A stretch of DNA of 44,999 nt from Lachnoclostridium sp. (lineage in GTDB: Bacteria > Bacillota_A > Clostridia > Lachnospirales > Lachnospiraceae): assembly GCA_015057755.1 (NCBI GenBank), contig SVDR01000010.1, forward strand, positions 1-44,999, in the 5' to 3' direction. Of this stretch, positions 24,692 to 34,639 are shown piece by piece (within the stretch, counting starts at the first letter, position 1; every line of letters starts with the position of its first letter). The notes below the pieces were generated by a model. That model was not told the DNA's origin, did not search any database, and saw only the letters and a program-made list of their open reading frames with translations. A program made the position numbers and the translations under genes.

Positions 24692-25498
24692 CTTCAGATT
24701 ATACACACGTTCTGCTGTTTTATAAAATACATCATCCCAGTTTTCTTCCGGGATCAGCCACTTGGTCAATTCAATATAATCGTTGTAGTTTGCAAGCGGC
24801 CAGTCTGTACCAAACATAAATTTATCATAATTATCACAATATGAAATCCATGTTTTTACCGTTTCCAAATACAGTTTCTGTTTCTTCATCAATGCAGGCA
24901 GATCTACTTTTCCTACTAATAATCCGGAGAGATCAGTCGCTACGTTTTCATTTTTATCCACAACAGCCGCTGCATCCATCAGCCACGGATTTCCGAAATG
25001 ACACATCACAAACTGCACGTCTTTATGGCGCACAGCCGCTTCGTCCATGGTCAGCGGATGGCTGTATTTTAAATATGCATTGGAACCTGCAGTCTGTCCC
25101 ATGTGAACAGCAACCGGCTTTTTATAAACTTTGGCAAGTTCATAGATCGGCTCATACGCCTCATCTGTGATATAAAGCTTATTGTATCCTGGATATAACT
25201 TGATTCCGACACACTCCTCACGTTTCAGGTTTGCCTCTGCAAGGTCGTACGCATCCGATAATTTATGTTCTGCCATATAGCTTCTGTCGATTCCGATACA
25301 GTATCGCATAAACTCCGGATAATTATGTTTTTCCGGCTCCATTCCACGGTTTCCCATGACAACGCCGCCGACAATTCCAAGTTTATCATATACGTTCTTT
25401 AAATGCTCTGCTGTGTTTTCATGCTCTGCATATACTGCAAGTTCGTCAAAATGTCCATATCCTGGGCAAAAATGAAAATGTGCATCAATGATTCTCAT
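24677..25498 (-). CDS. Amidohydrolase-family metal-dependent hydrolase (COG2159)
   Basis: 273 residues. N-terminal metal motif DAHFHF, later VAVHMGQTAGS, FVMCHFGNPWLMDAA and the C-terminal FGTDWPL metal aspartate are in the order expected for this TIM-barrel group, which includes decarboxylases and lactone hydrolases. Substrate unknown. AGGAGG stands before the ATG. Flanked by terminators on both sides, so it is its own unit. Confidence 0.85.
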   Translation of the reverse strand: MRIIDAHFHFCPGYGHFDELAVYAEHENTAEHLKNVYDKLGIVGGVVMGNRGMEPEKHNYPEFMRYCIGIDRSYMAEHKLSDAYDLAEANLKREECVGIKLYPGYNKLYITDEAYEPIYELAKVYKKPVAVHMGQTAGSNAYLKYSHPLTMDEAAVRHKDVQFVMCHFGNPWLMDAAAVVDKNENVATDLSGLLVGKVDLPALMKKQKLYLETVKTWISYCDNYDKFMFGTDWPLANYNDYIELTKWLIPEENWDDVFYKTAERVYNLKGIWK

Positions 25499-25520
25499 TT
25501 TATCCTCCTGTATCCTATGA

Positions 25521-25552
25521 TTAAAACCCCTGACATACGCAGGGGTTTTTAA
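25521..25552 (-). terminator. Terminator of the NUDIX gene
   Basis: Stem TTAAAACCCCTG / CAGGGGTTTTTAA with a seven-base loop, followed by TCATAGG; the A/T flanks make it work as a terminator in either direction. Confidence 0.85.
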
Positions 25553-25557
25553 TCTTG

Positions 25558-26010
25558 CTAGAAATATTTTCTGTTGCCCCAGAGGTTACTCCGTTTCAAA
25601 TCCAGATACTCGTTGTAGGCCTTCTCCAAAATCTGCTTTTCGTTGGAGAACTTTAAGAGATGATAGGCCTCATAAAACTTATAGTAGCCGGAATCAACGA
25701 AATATTCCTCTCGTTGTGGTTTACTGTAATAACTGTCTGCCATCATCAGATACCAGTGAACGTCCTTCTCCACGGTATCCTGCGGGGTATTGAAAGAATA
25801 CTGACTCTTTCCGATGTACTTGATGATCTGCGCTGATACACCGGTCTCTTCTTTCACTTCCCTAAGGGCTGTCTCTTTATACTCTTCGCCCGGTTCCACA
25901 GTTCCTTTCGGCAAAACCCATCCTTCGTACTTGTTCTTATAGTTCTTATAAAGTACCAGAATCTTACCTCTGAATATAACCACACCGCCACAGCTCGTTG
26001 CCTCTATCAT
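25558..26010 (-). CDS. NUDIX hydrolase
   Basis: 150 residues. The complete Nudix box is GTVEPGEEYKETALREVKEE followed by TGV, near residues 36-58. It hydrolyses a nucleoside diphosphate linked to some group; substrate unknown. The frame extends to 26103, but AGGAGGG stands before the ATG at 26010. It has its own promoter after the S9 peptidase gene. Confidence 0.9.
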   Translation of the reverse strand: MIEATSCGGVVIFRGKILVLYKNYKNKYEGWVLPKGTVEPGEEYKETALREVKEETGVSAQIIKYIGKSQYSFNTPQDTVEKDVHWYLMMADSYYSKPQREEYFVDSGYYKFYEAYHLLKFSNEKQILEKAYNEYLDLKRSNLWGNRKYF

Positions 26011-26074
26011 TGCAATCCCTCCTAAACGTAGGATGGCGCACTGCCTCCCTAGGTGTGTTTGTCTAACTGATGAT

Positions 26075-26103
26075 AGTATACTTCCTTTTAGGGATATTTG
26101 CAA
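26075..26103 (-). promoter_or_regulatory. NUDIX gene promoter
   Basis: TTGCAA, 17 bases, TATACT. The leader holds a small imperfect hairpin before the ribosome site. Confidence 0.65.
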
Positions 26104-26127
26104 CCATAGATTTCATTTCAGGTATGT

Positions 26128-28122
26128 TTATTCTGCTTTCAGATATTTCTCGAACCAGTTTACCATTTCCGTCAGACGGCGAACACGATGCTTCGGTTTT
26201 CCGGCGCGGGAAAGCTCATGGTTCTCTCCGTGGAACAGGCACATTCTCGCCTCCACACCATGATATTTTAAAGCCGTAAACATCTGAAGTGCATCTGCCA
26301 TGTAGCAGCGGTAATCCTGATCGGACTGAATGAATAATGTCGGTGTCTTCGCTCTGTGCGCCCATTTCAGCGGAGACTGCATCCACATATTCTCCAGATT
26401 GCTCCACGGATCGCCAGCCACCTGCTCAATATCAAAAGTAAAACCGATGTCTGTGGTCATGCTCAGTGTAATCCAGTTGGAAATACTTCTCTGGGAAACG
26501 ACAGCCGCAAAACGATCCGTCTGACCAATGATCCAGTTTGCCATAAAGCCGCCGTAGCTTCCGCCCATCATACCAAGACGCTTTTCATCTAACTGCGGAT
26601 ATCTCTTCAGTACCTCGTCTGTAAATGCCATCAGGTTATCATAATCCACGGTTCCGTAACGGCCGATCAGATCCGCAAACACATTTCCACGTCCGTCACT
26701 GCCTACCGGATTTGTAAAGAATACAAAGTATCCCATATTGGCAAACATCTGACTCTCATGGAAGAAAGTCGGACCAAAGGTCGTTCTCGGACCTCCGTGA
26801 ACAGTCAAAATACCCGGGTATGTTTTATCTGGATCAAAATTCGCAGGTTTTATCACATAACCGTCTAATTCTACATCTTTATGATAGAAAGTAAATTCCT
26901 CGATCTCGCAAACAGCAGACTCTGCGAGGATCGCATCATTGAAACTTGTCAGTTTCTTTTCTCCGCTCGCATCAGCGCCGGATTCCAGTTTGTAAATCTC
27001 TGTAATTCCAAGATCACGCGCTCCGGCAAAATACAGAGTTCCGTTATTGATATCCAGTGCATGTACACTTCCCTGACGGTCATTGACGAGAGTCATGGTT
27101 CCCTTCTTATCAATCTTCGCGATCACACTCTGCTTTCTCAGAGTTACGATCGCATAAATATAATCTTCATCATGCACAATACCAGGACCATCCACGAACT
27201 TACAGTCACATCCGATAGAGTTTTTGATGCTGGTATCAAACTCTGCAACAAAGTTGATCTCATTTTCCTCAACTTCATAAAGCTCCGGATTTTCGTTGAT
27301 TCCGTATGCTTCCATATCAGAACCGAGGAACATCACGGTACCGTCCAGCACGCAGGCATAATCAATTCTCATATTGCCCTGAGGAACCAGTGTCTCGCGG
27401 CTGTTGTCCTGCAGACTGATACGGTAAAGTCCCTGATACTGGTCTCTCTTCTCTGTATAAAGATTTCCTGTATAGAGCAAAGAATCGCCCTCTACCCAGA
27501 ATTTCTCCACGTTCTCGTAGTCCGGGCTGACAATCTCTGTCTTCTGACTCTTCATATCACAGACAGCCAGACGCATTCTCTTTTTATTTACCACACCCAT
27601 GCCATTTGCCCAGAACGGATGCTCATCAAAAACTTCGTAATCCATCTCCTCTTTCCAGGCTTTAACAGCTTCCACTCTGGTTGCCGCGTCCATAGAAGCA
27701 AAATCCGGACGACTGTAATCATACGCGATCGTGAGGACCAGTTTATCTCCGGCCAGTTTCATTCCGGTTACAAAATGCGGAACTTCAAAGGCAAACTCTG
27801 CCTCTCCTCCGTGAATGTTCATCTTGTAAAAACAAGTCCACTCTTCTCCGTTCTTGATCTTCTCTGCATACGCCTTTTCACGGTTCGCTACAAATAAAAT
27901 CTCGTCGGAATTCAGCCAGATGAACTTACGCTCATTCTTTCCGCTTGTCAGCATTCTGTACGCGCCGGATTCCATGTCGAGCACCCAAAGGCAGGAATCG
28001 TATTTATTGTCTGCCTCATTTACAGTCACTACTGCAAATGCTCCATGCTTACCGTCCGGTGCAGTCGTGATTCCGGTCGGATACTTGTAATCCATAAAGT
28101 CTTTGATACCGATGTTTTTCAT
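26128..28122 (-). CDS. S9-family (prolyl oligopeptidase type) peptidase
   Basis: 664 residues, acylaminoacyl-peptidase-like. N-terminal beta-propeller (about 1-400), then an alpha/beta hydrolase: VHGGPRTTFG, nucleophile Ser522 in GGSYGGFM, Asp in FIQSDQDYRC and His in GENHELSR. No signal peptide, so it acts on short peptides in the cytoplasm. AAGGAGG before the ATG; 12 bases after the PBP gene, suggesting co-transcription. Confidence 0.93.
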   Translation of the reverse strand: MKNIGIKDFMDYKYPTGITTAPDGKHGAFAVVTVNEADNKYDSCLWVLDMESGAYRMLTSGKNERKFIWLNSDEILFVANREKAYAEKIKNGEEWTCFYKMNIHGGEAEFAFEVPHFVTGMKLAGDKLVLTIAYDYSRPDFASMDAATRVEAVKAWKEEMDYEVFDEHPFWANGMGVVNKKRMRLAVCDMKSQKTEIVSPDYENVEKFWVEGDSLLYTGNLYTEKRDQYQGLYRISLQDNSRETLVPQGNMRIDYACVLDGTVMFLGSDMEAYGINENPELYEVEENEINFVAEFDTSIKNSIGCDCKFVDGPGIVHDEDYIYAIVTLRKQSVIAKIDKKGTMTLVNDRQGSVHALDINNGTLYFAGARDLGITEIYKLESGADASGEKKLTSFNDAILAESAVCEIEEFTFYHKDVELDGYVIKPANFDPDKTYPGILTVHGGPRTTFGPTFFHESQMFANMGYFVFFTNPVGSDGRGNVFADLIGRYGTVDYDNLMAFTDEVLKRYPQLDEKRLGMMGGSYGGFMANWIIGQTDRFAAVVSQRSISNWITLSMTTDIGFTFDIEQVAGDPWSNLENMWMQSPLKWAHRAKTPTLFIQSDQDYRCYMADALQMFTALKYHGVEARMCLFHGENHELSRAGKPKHRVRRLTEMVNWFEKYLKAE

Positions 28123-28134
28123 TTGTAGTCCTCC

Positions 28135-29565
28135 TTAATCTAAAAGATATGCGTCAAACATCTGTCTGGCGATCGGCGCCGCAGTCTTACCGCCGGATCC
28201 ACCCTCCTCCACGATCACACAGACCGCGATTTCCGGGTTTTCCGCTGGTGCGTAGCCGACAAACCAGGCGTGTGTTTCTTTTCCTTTATCAAACTCTGCG
28301 GAGCCTGTCTTTCCCGCAGCCGAATATGCTTCTGTGCGAAGTGCAGAACCGGTTCCGTCTGTTACAACTTTTTCAAGCAGAGCCTGCAACCCTTTCGCTT
28401 CATTTGCCGCCATCAGCTCTCCATACTGGGCCGGCATAAATTGTTTCACGAGTTCTCCGTCCACATTTTCCACACGTTCAATAAAATATGGCTGCATAAG
28501 AATTCCGCCGTTGGCAATGGCCGATGTCAGCATCAGATTGTGCATTGGTGTCATAAGAGTACTTCCCTGACCGATCACTGTCTGGGCAACCTCCCAGTCT
28601 TTCGCACTTTCGTCCATCACATACGTACTGATACTGTATGGAATCGATAACGGCTGCTCACGATTGAACAATAACTGCTCTGAAAGATTTTTTATACCGT
28701 TCAGGTCCATCTCCTGTCCCAAAGATGAAAATGCACCATTACAGGAGTTGGCAAATGCCATCTCAAAATCTTCTTCTCCGTGAGCGGTTTTATGATAGCA
28801 CTGGATCGTGAAATTTTGAAACTCGCAGATTCCGTCACAGCCAAAGCGATACTCGTTATATGCGCCCGGATGCTCCCTCATATACTGCAAAGCTGTCACG
28901 ATCTTAAATGTAGAACCCGGCGGATATAATCCCTGTGTCGCACGATTCAAAAGAAGTGCTTCGGTCTGGTCTCCGTTTACCAGTTCCTCCCACTGCTCCT
29001 CTATCAGATTGGGATCAAATGCCGGATTCGAAACCATCGCAAGAACTTTTCCGGTTCCCGGCTCCATTGCGATAACAGCTCCCCTTTGATCGCCCAGCGC
29101 TTCAAAAGCCAGACTCTGCAGCTTTTTATCAAGTGTTGTCACAACGGTATCTCCGTCGCTTTTCTGATCTGCAAGCTGCTTCCATGCTTTGGTCAGCGGA
29201 TTGATATGGGAACTGAGCAAATAATAGTTTGCCAGTGATTCCATTCCCGTCTTTCCCATCGACGAATAACCGACAACGTGGGCAAACAGATCTCCCTGCG
29301 GATAGACTCTTGTCTCAGAACCATCTTCCGATACCAGAGTTTCCGCCAGAACCGTACCGTCATTGGTCAGAATCTTTCCTCGTATCACACGCTCTTCGAA
29401 ATTATTTAATCTGGCACTGTTGTAAGGATTGTTGATCACATCTTCACTCTGCACCTGAATGAAATATCCCAGGTATACACTCATTCCGATAAACAGTCCT
29501 ACGATCAAATATACCAGAAGGAGGATATTTCGGTTGGCTTTCGGGTTCGGTTTAGCCTTCTTCAT
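28135..29565 (-). CDS. Class B penicillin-binding protein (FtsI/PbpA type)
   Basis: 476 residues: short cytoplasmic tail, one membrane segment (ILLLVYLIVGLFIGMSVYLG), a small N-terminal domain, then the transpeptidase with STFK (Ser218) in YPPGSTFKIV, SCN in FANSCNGAFS and KTG in AGKTGSAEF. It crosslinks peptidoglycan outside the membrane. It overlaps the RodA/FtsW gene by 14 bases, the usual SEDS-PBP pairing. Confidence 0.93.
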   Translation of the reverse strand: MKKAKPNPKANRNILLLVYLIVGLFIGMSVYLGYFIQVQSEDVINNPYNSARLNNFEERVIRGKILTNDGTVLAETLVSEDGSETRVYPQGDLFAHVVGYSSMGKTGMESLANYYLLSSHINPLTKAWKQLADQKSDGDTVVTTLDKKLQSLAFEALGDQRGAVIAMEPGTGKVLAMVSNPAFDPNLIEEQWEELVNGDQTEALLLNRATQGLYPPGSTFKIVTALQYMREHPGAYNEYRFGCDGICEFQNFTIQCYHKTAHGEEDFEMAFANSCNGAFSSLGQEMDLNGIKNLSEQLLFNREQPLSIPYSISTYVMDESAKDWEVAQTVIGQGSTLMTPMHNLMLTSAIANGGILMQPYFIERVENVDGELVKQFMPAQYGELMAANEAKGLQALLEKVVTDGTGSALRTEAYSAAGKTGSAEFDKGKETHAWFVGYAPAENPEIAVCVIVEEGGSGGKTAAPIARQMFDAYLLD

Positions 29566-30874
29566 GCTCTTCCTCCTCGGTTCGTTTTAAAATATAAAGT
29601 CCCTGGATCGTATTAAATAAAATAAACGTCGCTAAAACAGAACTTCCTCCATAACTTACAAACGGAAGTGTCACACCGGTCGAAGGAATAAATTTCACGA
29701 CTCCTCCAACCGTCAGAAATACCTGTGTGATATACATGATTCCCAGTCCAAACGCAATCAGTTTATAAAACATTGCCTGCATCTTCAGTGCTACAAGCAT
29801 AAACTGCAGGAAACATCCTACACAAATAAACAGTAAACAAAGTGCAAAGATCGCACCAAGTTCTTCTGAAATGGCTGCAAAAATAAAATCTTTCTCCACG
29901 ACCGGGATCTTTTGGGGCATACCCTGATAAAGACCAAGGCCAAACCAGCCTCCGGTACCCATGGCAAACAATCCCTGTGTCACCTGATACCCCTTGTCAT
30001 CAATATCTGCCCACGGATCTCTCCATGCCTCCACACGGCGGCGGACATGAGAAAACAGCTTGTACGCCACCACCGCAGCTGCAGAACCGCTCAGCAGACC
30101 GCTTCCCAGATACAGCCAGTTTGATGTGGCCACAAACAGCATAAATACATACGTAATAAAAAAGATCAGCGCACTTCCCAGGTCTCTTGACAATACCAAT
30201 ATCACCACATGAAGTGCTGCTGCCAGTGTCGTGATCGCTACATCTTTAAATTTGGTTGACTGGTATAGTCTTGCCGCCACAAAGAACACAAAACTGATCT
30301 TTACAAATTCAGACGGCTGAATTGAAATACCGCCAACCGTCAAGGAAAGCTGCGCTCCGAAGGATGTGTTGCCTGCCACGCAGACAAAAGCCAGAATCCC
30401 CAGTCCTAATATTCCGTACACCCATGCCAGCTTTACCAACTGCCAAACCCGGTCAACGATAAACGGAATGATCCATGTCACAACAGCAGATACAACTACG
30501 ATCAGAAACTGCCTCATGGCCCGTTCCGGATTCAGTCTTGTCAATATGATAAAACCTGTTGCCAGTAACATACAAATGTTATTTAACAACAGTCTTGAGA
30601 TTTTCCTGTAAAAAAACTTCGACAACAACAAATAACATACAAAAAACAACACCTGCATGCCATAAAACAAAATCAGTTCTTCTGATTTTGTATTTAACAC
30701 GATCAGCAGATTTGCCAGAAAGTGCAGCATAAACATACAGACAAGCTGTCGATTGCATGCATAGTTCCGGTCCTCCTCATCATGCATCGAGAAGAACCGG
30801 AAATTGTAATATGTATAAATTGCGATCAATAATATAATCAGATACCTGGAAATCTCCACGATCAGATTTGTCAA
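29552..30874 (-). CDS. SEDS peptidoglycan polymerase (RodA/FtsW/SpoVE family)
   Basis: 440 residues, about ten to twelve membrane segments. Family motifs include SLTVGGISIQPSEFVKISFV, SRDLGSALIFF, and TGVTLPFVSYGGSSVLATFI near the end. It polymerises lipid II glycan chains with the adjacent PBP. The start is TTG at 30874; the ribosome site (AGGTGA) overlaps the U32 stop codon, so translation is coupled. Confidence 0.93.
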   Translation of the reverse strand: MTNLIVEISRYLIILLIAIYTYYNFRFFSMHDEEDRNYACNRQLVCMFMLHFLANLLIVLNTKSEELILFYGMQVLFFVCYLLLSKFFYRKISRLLLNNICMLLATGFIILTRLNPERAMRQFLIVVVSAVVTWIIPFIVDRVWQLVKLAWVYGILGLGILAFVCVAGNTSFGAQLSLTVGGISIQPSEFVKISFVFFVAARLYQSTKFKDVAITTLAAALHVVILVLSRDLGSALIFFITYVFMLFVATSNWLYLGSGLLSGSAAAVVAYKLFSHVRRRVEAWRDPWADIDDKGYQVTQGLFAMGTGGWFGLGLYQGMPQKIPVVEKDFIFAAISEELGAIFALCLLFICVGCFLQFMLVALKMQAMFYKLIAFGLGIMYITQVFLTVGGVVKFIPSTGVTLPFVSYGGSSVLATFILFNTIQGLYILKRTEEEEHEEG

Positions 30875-30882
30875 TCTATCAC

Positions 30883-33195
30883 CTACTCTACGCCGCGTTT
30901 AAAATGTCCACGGGTGAAATTTGCCAACGGAGCCGCTTTTCTGCCCTCCATATATTCTGCATGGAATGCAGTCAGAATTTTTTCTGTCTCTGCTCTGTCT
31001 TCGATTGTAAAGTTCAGGCGAAGTACAGACGGTTCAAACCGTTCGACTTCCTCTGACAGACCAAGAAGAGACATCGGGCTTTCATTATAGATCGTATTGT
31101 AACAGAAACGACACTGGTTACGTACCGGCAGTTCTTTTCCTTTTCGGTCTTTCAGGAACAGAAGCTCCGGTTTTCCACTGCATCCTTCCGTTGTCTTTCG
31201 AATACAGTTTGCAGAAACCATCATCGGAAGATATCCGTAAATGATCATCTCATCGCTTCCGCCGCGTTCTGCGATCTCACGTCCGTTTAATTCCACCGGA
31301 ATCGTCTTTCTGGATGCCCCGTATTCCTCCATCATACCGGAGGCCACAGAGTTGAACGTATACATACCATGGTCAAAGTACAGCTTTACACCCGGAACAT
31401 ACTTCTGCATAAAACCAGGCTCTTCCATGGCTGCCACGCCAAATGCATCAAATCCTGCATCCTTTAACAGTTCCAGATTCTTGAGGAAATACCGTTCTGC
31501 GTGTGTACGGAAAATCCTTGGAAGCATCAGATAACAGTAGATTCTCGCATCATGGCAGCGCTCCACCAGCGTCTTCCATCCGTTTGCATCAAAGTCTTCG
31601 GAAGCCAGATAAATACCATAACCGGCATTCGGATCTGCTTCCTTCCACTCTGTCATACGGCGGAATACTGCATCGAACTGCTCTTTACTGCTGACGAGAG
31701 CTGCAAATTCTTTTGCCTCTCCATCAGCCGCTGAATACACTGTCTTCACTTCCTGACCAGCCAGGGACTCAAGATTTCTTCCGTCTTCCTCCGGATCTGC
31801 CACCTGACGTTTATGTCCACGCAGAAGCGCTTTCTCAAGTCCTTCTAACGCCTCACGTCTCATGGAATTCAGCGCCTGAACCGGTACGAAAACATTTCCT
31901 TTGATCGTAATCTCTAAACTTTCGAACTCAAACGGAGAATCACCGGTCTTCTGGAGCTGCTTGCGGATTCTCGCCTCATCCATCGGAGCGTTCTTCGCTT
32001 CCTCAACGATATCTCCGTCTACCCAGCAGATGATACCTGCTGCTCCGCCAATCCTGTCCGCATTCATTTTATGAGCACTTTCAGCCATGGCTTTTTCAGC
32101 TGCTCGTCCTGTTAGTTCTGCAGACAGTGTCAGTCTCGCAGGTTTTCCCACTTCAAAGTAAGCGGTACCTTTGATTTTCTCCTTCTTTACCGCCTCAACA
32201 TACATACGGTCCAGACGGTCAAAGAGCTCCGGATTACCCTCACGGAACGCCGGTTTTTCCTTCAGAACGACCATATCGCGTCCATTGTGCACACGATAAA
32301 AGCCGTCAGACTGTCCTCCACGATCAAACAGATCCAGAAGCATACGCTTATCAGCCGGATCCACTTTATAACCATCACGACCGTTCTTTAAATACATATC
32401 CACATATTTGCGGTATACGCTCACAACACCTGCGGTATATCTCGGACTCTTCATACGTCCCTCAATCTTTAAGGAACATACACCTGCCTCCAAAATATCC
32501 GGAATCAGATCCAGAGTGCAGAGATCTTTCAGGCTGAGCACATATTTTTCATTTTTCTTATTGATATATCTTCCGTCACGCACCACATCGAACGGAAGAC
32601 GGCACGGCTGTGCACAGCGTCCACGGTTTCCGCTTCTTCCTCCGATCAGACTGGAAAACAGACACTGTCCGGAGTAACAATAGCAAAGAGCACCGTGAAC
32701 AAACGTCTCGATCTCCAGACCTGTCTCCTCGTAAATGTCCCGAATCTCTCCTAAAGTCAGCTCACGAGCCGGAACCACGCGCACTGCTCCCATTTCTTTC
32801 AGCTTTGCTGCGCTGTATTTTCCTGTCACAGTCATCTGGGTGCTTACATGGATGTCCATCTCCGGAAAATGCTCACGGACATAGCGGAACACGCCAAGAT
32901 CCTGCACGATCACTGCGTCCAGTCCGGCTTCATAATATGGTTTCAAATAATCATAAAGATCCGGAAGTTCCTTTTCCTTTACCAGCGTATTGACTGTCAT
33001 GTAAATCTTTGCCCCATGCAAATGCACATAGTCAATGGCACGGATCATCATCTCTTCATCCAGATTGTTGGCATATGCTCTGGCTCCAAACCGGCTTCCT
33101 CCGATATAAACCGCATCTGCACCTGCATTGACTGCTGCCACCATGCTCTCAAAGGAACCCGCCGGCGCAAGAATCTCCACATTCCTCTTTCCCAT
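30883..33195 (-). CDS. Peptidase U32-family protein (RlhA/TrhP type)
   Basis: 770 residues. N-terminal U32 domain: EILAPAGSFESMVAAVNAGA, FVHGALCYCYSGQCLFSSLI, GRCAQPCRLPF and LKIEGRMKSPRYTAGVVSVY; C-terminal extension like the DUF3656 group with CRFCYN near the end. Relatives hydroxylate tRNA uridine-34 or 23S rRNA rather than cut proteins. GGAGG before the ATG at 33195 decides the start over 33225. Confidence 0.9.
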   Translation of the reverse strand: MGKRNVEILAPAGSFESMVAAVNAGADAVYIGGSRFGARAYANNLDEEMMIRAIDYVHLHGAKIYMTVNTLVKEKELPDLYDYLKPYYEAGLDAVIVQDLGVFRYVREHFPEMDIHVSTQMTVTGKYSAAKLKEMGAVRVVPARELTLGEIRDIYEETGLEIETFVHGALCYCYSGQCLFSSLIGGRSGNRGRCAQPCRLPFDVVRDGRYINKKNEKYVLSLKDLCTLDLIPDILEAGVCSLKIEGRMKSPRYTAGVVSVYRKYVDMYLKNGRDGYKVDPADKRMLLDLFDRGGQSDGFYRVHNGRDMVVLKEKPAFREGNPELFDRLDRMYVEAVKKEKIKGTAYFEVGKPARLTLSAELTGRAAEKAMAESAHKMNADRIGGAAGIICWVDGDIVEEAKNAPMDEARIRKQLQKTGDSPFEFESLEITIKGNVFVPVQALNSMRREALEGLEKALLRGHKRQVADPEEDGRNLESLAGQEVKTVYSAADGEAKEFAALVSSKEQFDAVFRRMTEWKEADPNAGYGIYLASEDFDANGWKTLVERCHDARIYCYLMLPRIFRTHAERYFLKNLELLKDAGFDAFGVAAMEEPGFMQKYVPGVKLYFDHGMYTFNSVASGMMEEYGASRKTIPVELNGREIAERGGSDEMIIYGYLPMMVSANCIRKTTEGCSGKPELLFLKDRKGKELPVRNQCRFCYNTIYNESPMSLLGLSEEVERFEPSVLRLNFTIEDRAETEKILTAFHAEYMEGRKAAPLANFTRGHFKRGVE

Positions 33196-33212
33196 TTCTT
33201 CCTCCATCAGTA

Positions 33213-33244
33213 AAGGCCGCAGCATAACACTATGCGGCAGCCTT
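33213..33244 (-). other. Strong hairpin between zapA and the U32 gene
   Basis: 14-bp stem with one wobble and one mismatch (CCGCA core), followed only by TTTACTG on the minus strand. It may be a leaky terminator or processing site directly before the U32 ribosome site. Confidence 0.65.
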
Positions 33245-33248
33245 GAAA

Positions 33249-33584
33249 CTATTTCTCGTTCTTCTCCATCTGGGCATCTAATTTCATCTGCACACCGATC
33301 AGCTCATGCTTCAGGCTGTAGATCTCCTTCTCCAGTTCATTTTTCTGGGCACGGAGCATCTTTGCCTCCTGAAGAGTTTTGAAATAATCGTCTGCCAGAT
33401 TCAGATAGATCATCACTTCCTGATAATCCTTATTCTGTCTTGTAAAGCCCGGCTGCGCTTTTAAAATACCGATTTTCTGATTGATATAGGCAGCAACTTT
33501 CTGAAGATATTCCTGCTCCTCAGATCCGCCCAATGTATAAATATTTCCATCAATCAGCACTTCTGTATAATTTTTCTTATCCAT
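33249..33584 (-). CDS. zapA: Cell-division protein ZapA
   Basis: 111 residues. N-terminal beta part (NYTEVLIDGNIYTLGGSEEQ) followed by AAYINQKIGILK and a long C-terminal coiled coil (LRAQKNELEKEIYSLKHEL). ZapA bundles FtsZ at the division site. AGGAG stands nine bases before the ATG at 33584; the frame upstream (33605) lacks one. Confidence 0.88.
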   Translation of the reverse strand: MDKKNYTEVLIDGNIYTLGGSEEQEYLQKVAAYINQKIGILKAQPGFTRQNKDYQEVMIYLNLADDYFKTLQEAKMLRAQKNELEKEIYSLKHELIGVQMKLDAQMEKNEK

Positions 33585-33633
33585 CGTCTGTAACTCCTGC
33601 TTCATAAAATCTATATCAACTCATATGTATGCA

Positions 33634-34629
33634 TTATTCTTTTGCAATTCCAAGGTGACGGTACGCAAGTTCCGTCGCCATACGTCCGCGCGGAGTACGG
33701 TTGATCAGTCCGTTCATTAAAAGATACGGCTCATACACATCCTCCAGCGTTCCCGCATCCTCTCCGATGGCTGCTGCCATGGTATCCAGACCGACCGGAC
33801 CGCCTCCAAACTTCTGGATCAATGTCAGAAGAATGGTTCTGTCGTTGTTGTCCAGACCAAGCTTGTCCACATCCAGAATATCCAGAGCAAAATCTGCCAC
33901 TTCCTTGGTGATCACACCATCGTATTTCACCTGTGCGAAATCACGCACGCGCTTCAGTAAACGATTTGCGAGACGCGGGGTTCCTCTGGACCGTCTCGCG
34001 ATCTCATATGCTCCGCTGTCCTCGATCTCTACTCCAAGCACTTTCGCAGAACGTTTTACAATAATACTCAGCTCCTCCGGAGAATAAAAATCCATCCTCT
34101 GGACCACACCAAAACGGTCTCTCAGCGGAGCTGTCAAAAGTCCGGCCCTCGTTGTTGCTCCCACCAGTGTAAATTTCGGCAGCTCCAAACGGATCGATCT
34201 CGCGGAAGAATCCTTGCCAAGCATGATATCAATGGCAAAATCCTCCATCGCCGGATATAAAACTTCCTCTACCTGACGGTTCAGTCTGTGGATCTCGTCC
34301 ACAAACAAAACATCTCCTTCCTGGAGATTATTTAAAATCGCAGCCATCTCGCCCGGCTTTTCGATGGCTGGACCGGAAGTTACTTTCATATTCACTCCCA
34401 TCTCATTGGCAATAATCCCGCAAAGCGTCGTCTTACCAAGTCCCGGAGGTCCGTAAAAAAGCACATGGTCCAAAGCTTCTCCACGGTTTTTGGCAGCATC
34501 AATAAAGATCTTCAGTGTAGACTTGATCTTTTCCTGACCGATATATTCATCTAAATGCTGAGGTCTCAAAGACCCCTCAATCTTCTTATCTTCCTCTGTC
34601 ACTTCCGTAGTGATAATTTTTCGACTCAT
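33634..34629 (-). CDS. ruvB: Holliday junction branch-migration ATPase RuvB
   Basis: 331 residues. [12 protein letters not shown], Walker [12 protein letters not shown], Walker [12 protein letters not shown], sensor/arginine finger [18 protein letters not shown], and a C-terminal winged helix ([11 protein letters not shown]). It follows ruvA by 10 bases. The ribosome site (AGGT) is modest. Confidence 0.97.
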   Translation of the reverse strand: MSRKIITTEVTEEDKKIEGSLRPQHLDEYIGQEKIKSTLKIFIDAAKNRGEALDHVLFYGPPGLGKTTLCGIIANEMGVNMKVTSGPAIEKPGEMAAILNNLQEGDVLFVDEIHRLNRQVEEVLYPAMEDFAIDIMLGKDSSARSIRLELPKFTLVGATTRAGLLTAPLRDRFGVVQRMDFYSPEELSIIVKRSAKVLGVEIEDSGAYEIARRSRGTPRLANRLLKRVRDFAQVKYDGVITKEVADFALDILDVDKLGLDNNDRTILLTLIQKFGGGPVGLDTMAAAIGEDAGTLEDVYEPYLLMNGLINRTPRGRMATELAYRHLGIAKE

Positions 34630-34639
34630 GGGAACCTAC

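Noticed and set aside
26881..27897. Long plus-strand open frame (338 codons)
   Set aside because: It is antisense to the S9 peptidase gene, has no ribosome site and no recognisable protein pattern; a coding shadow.
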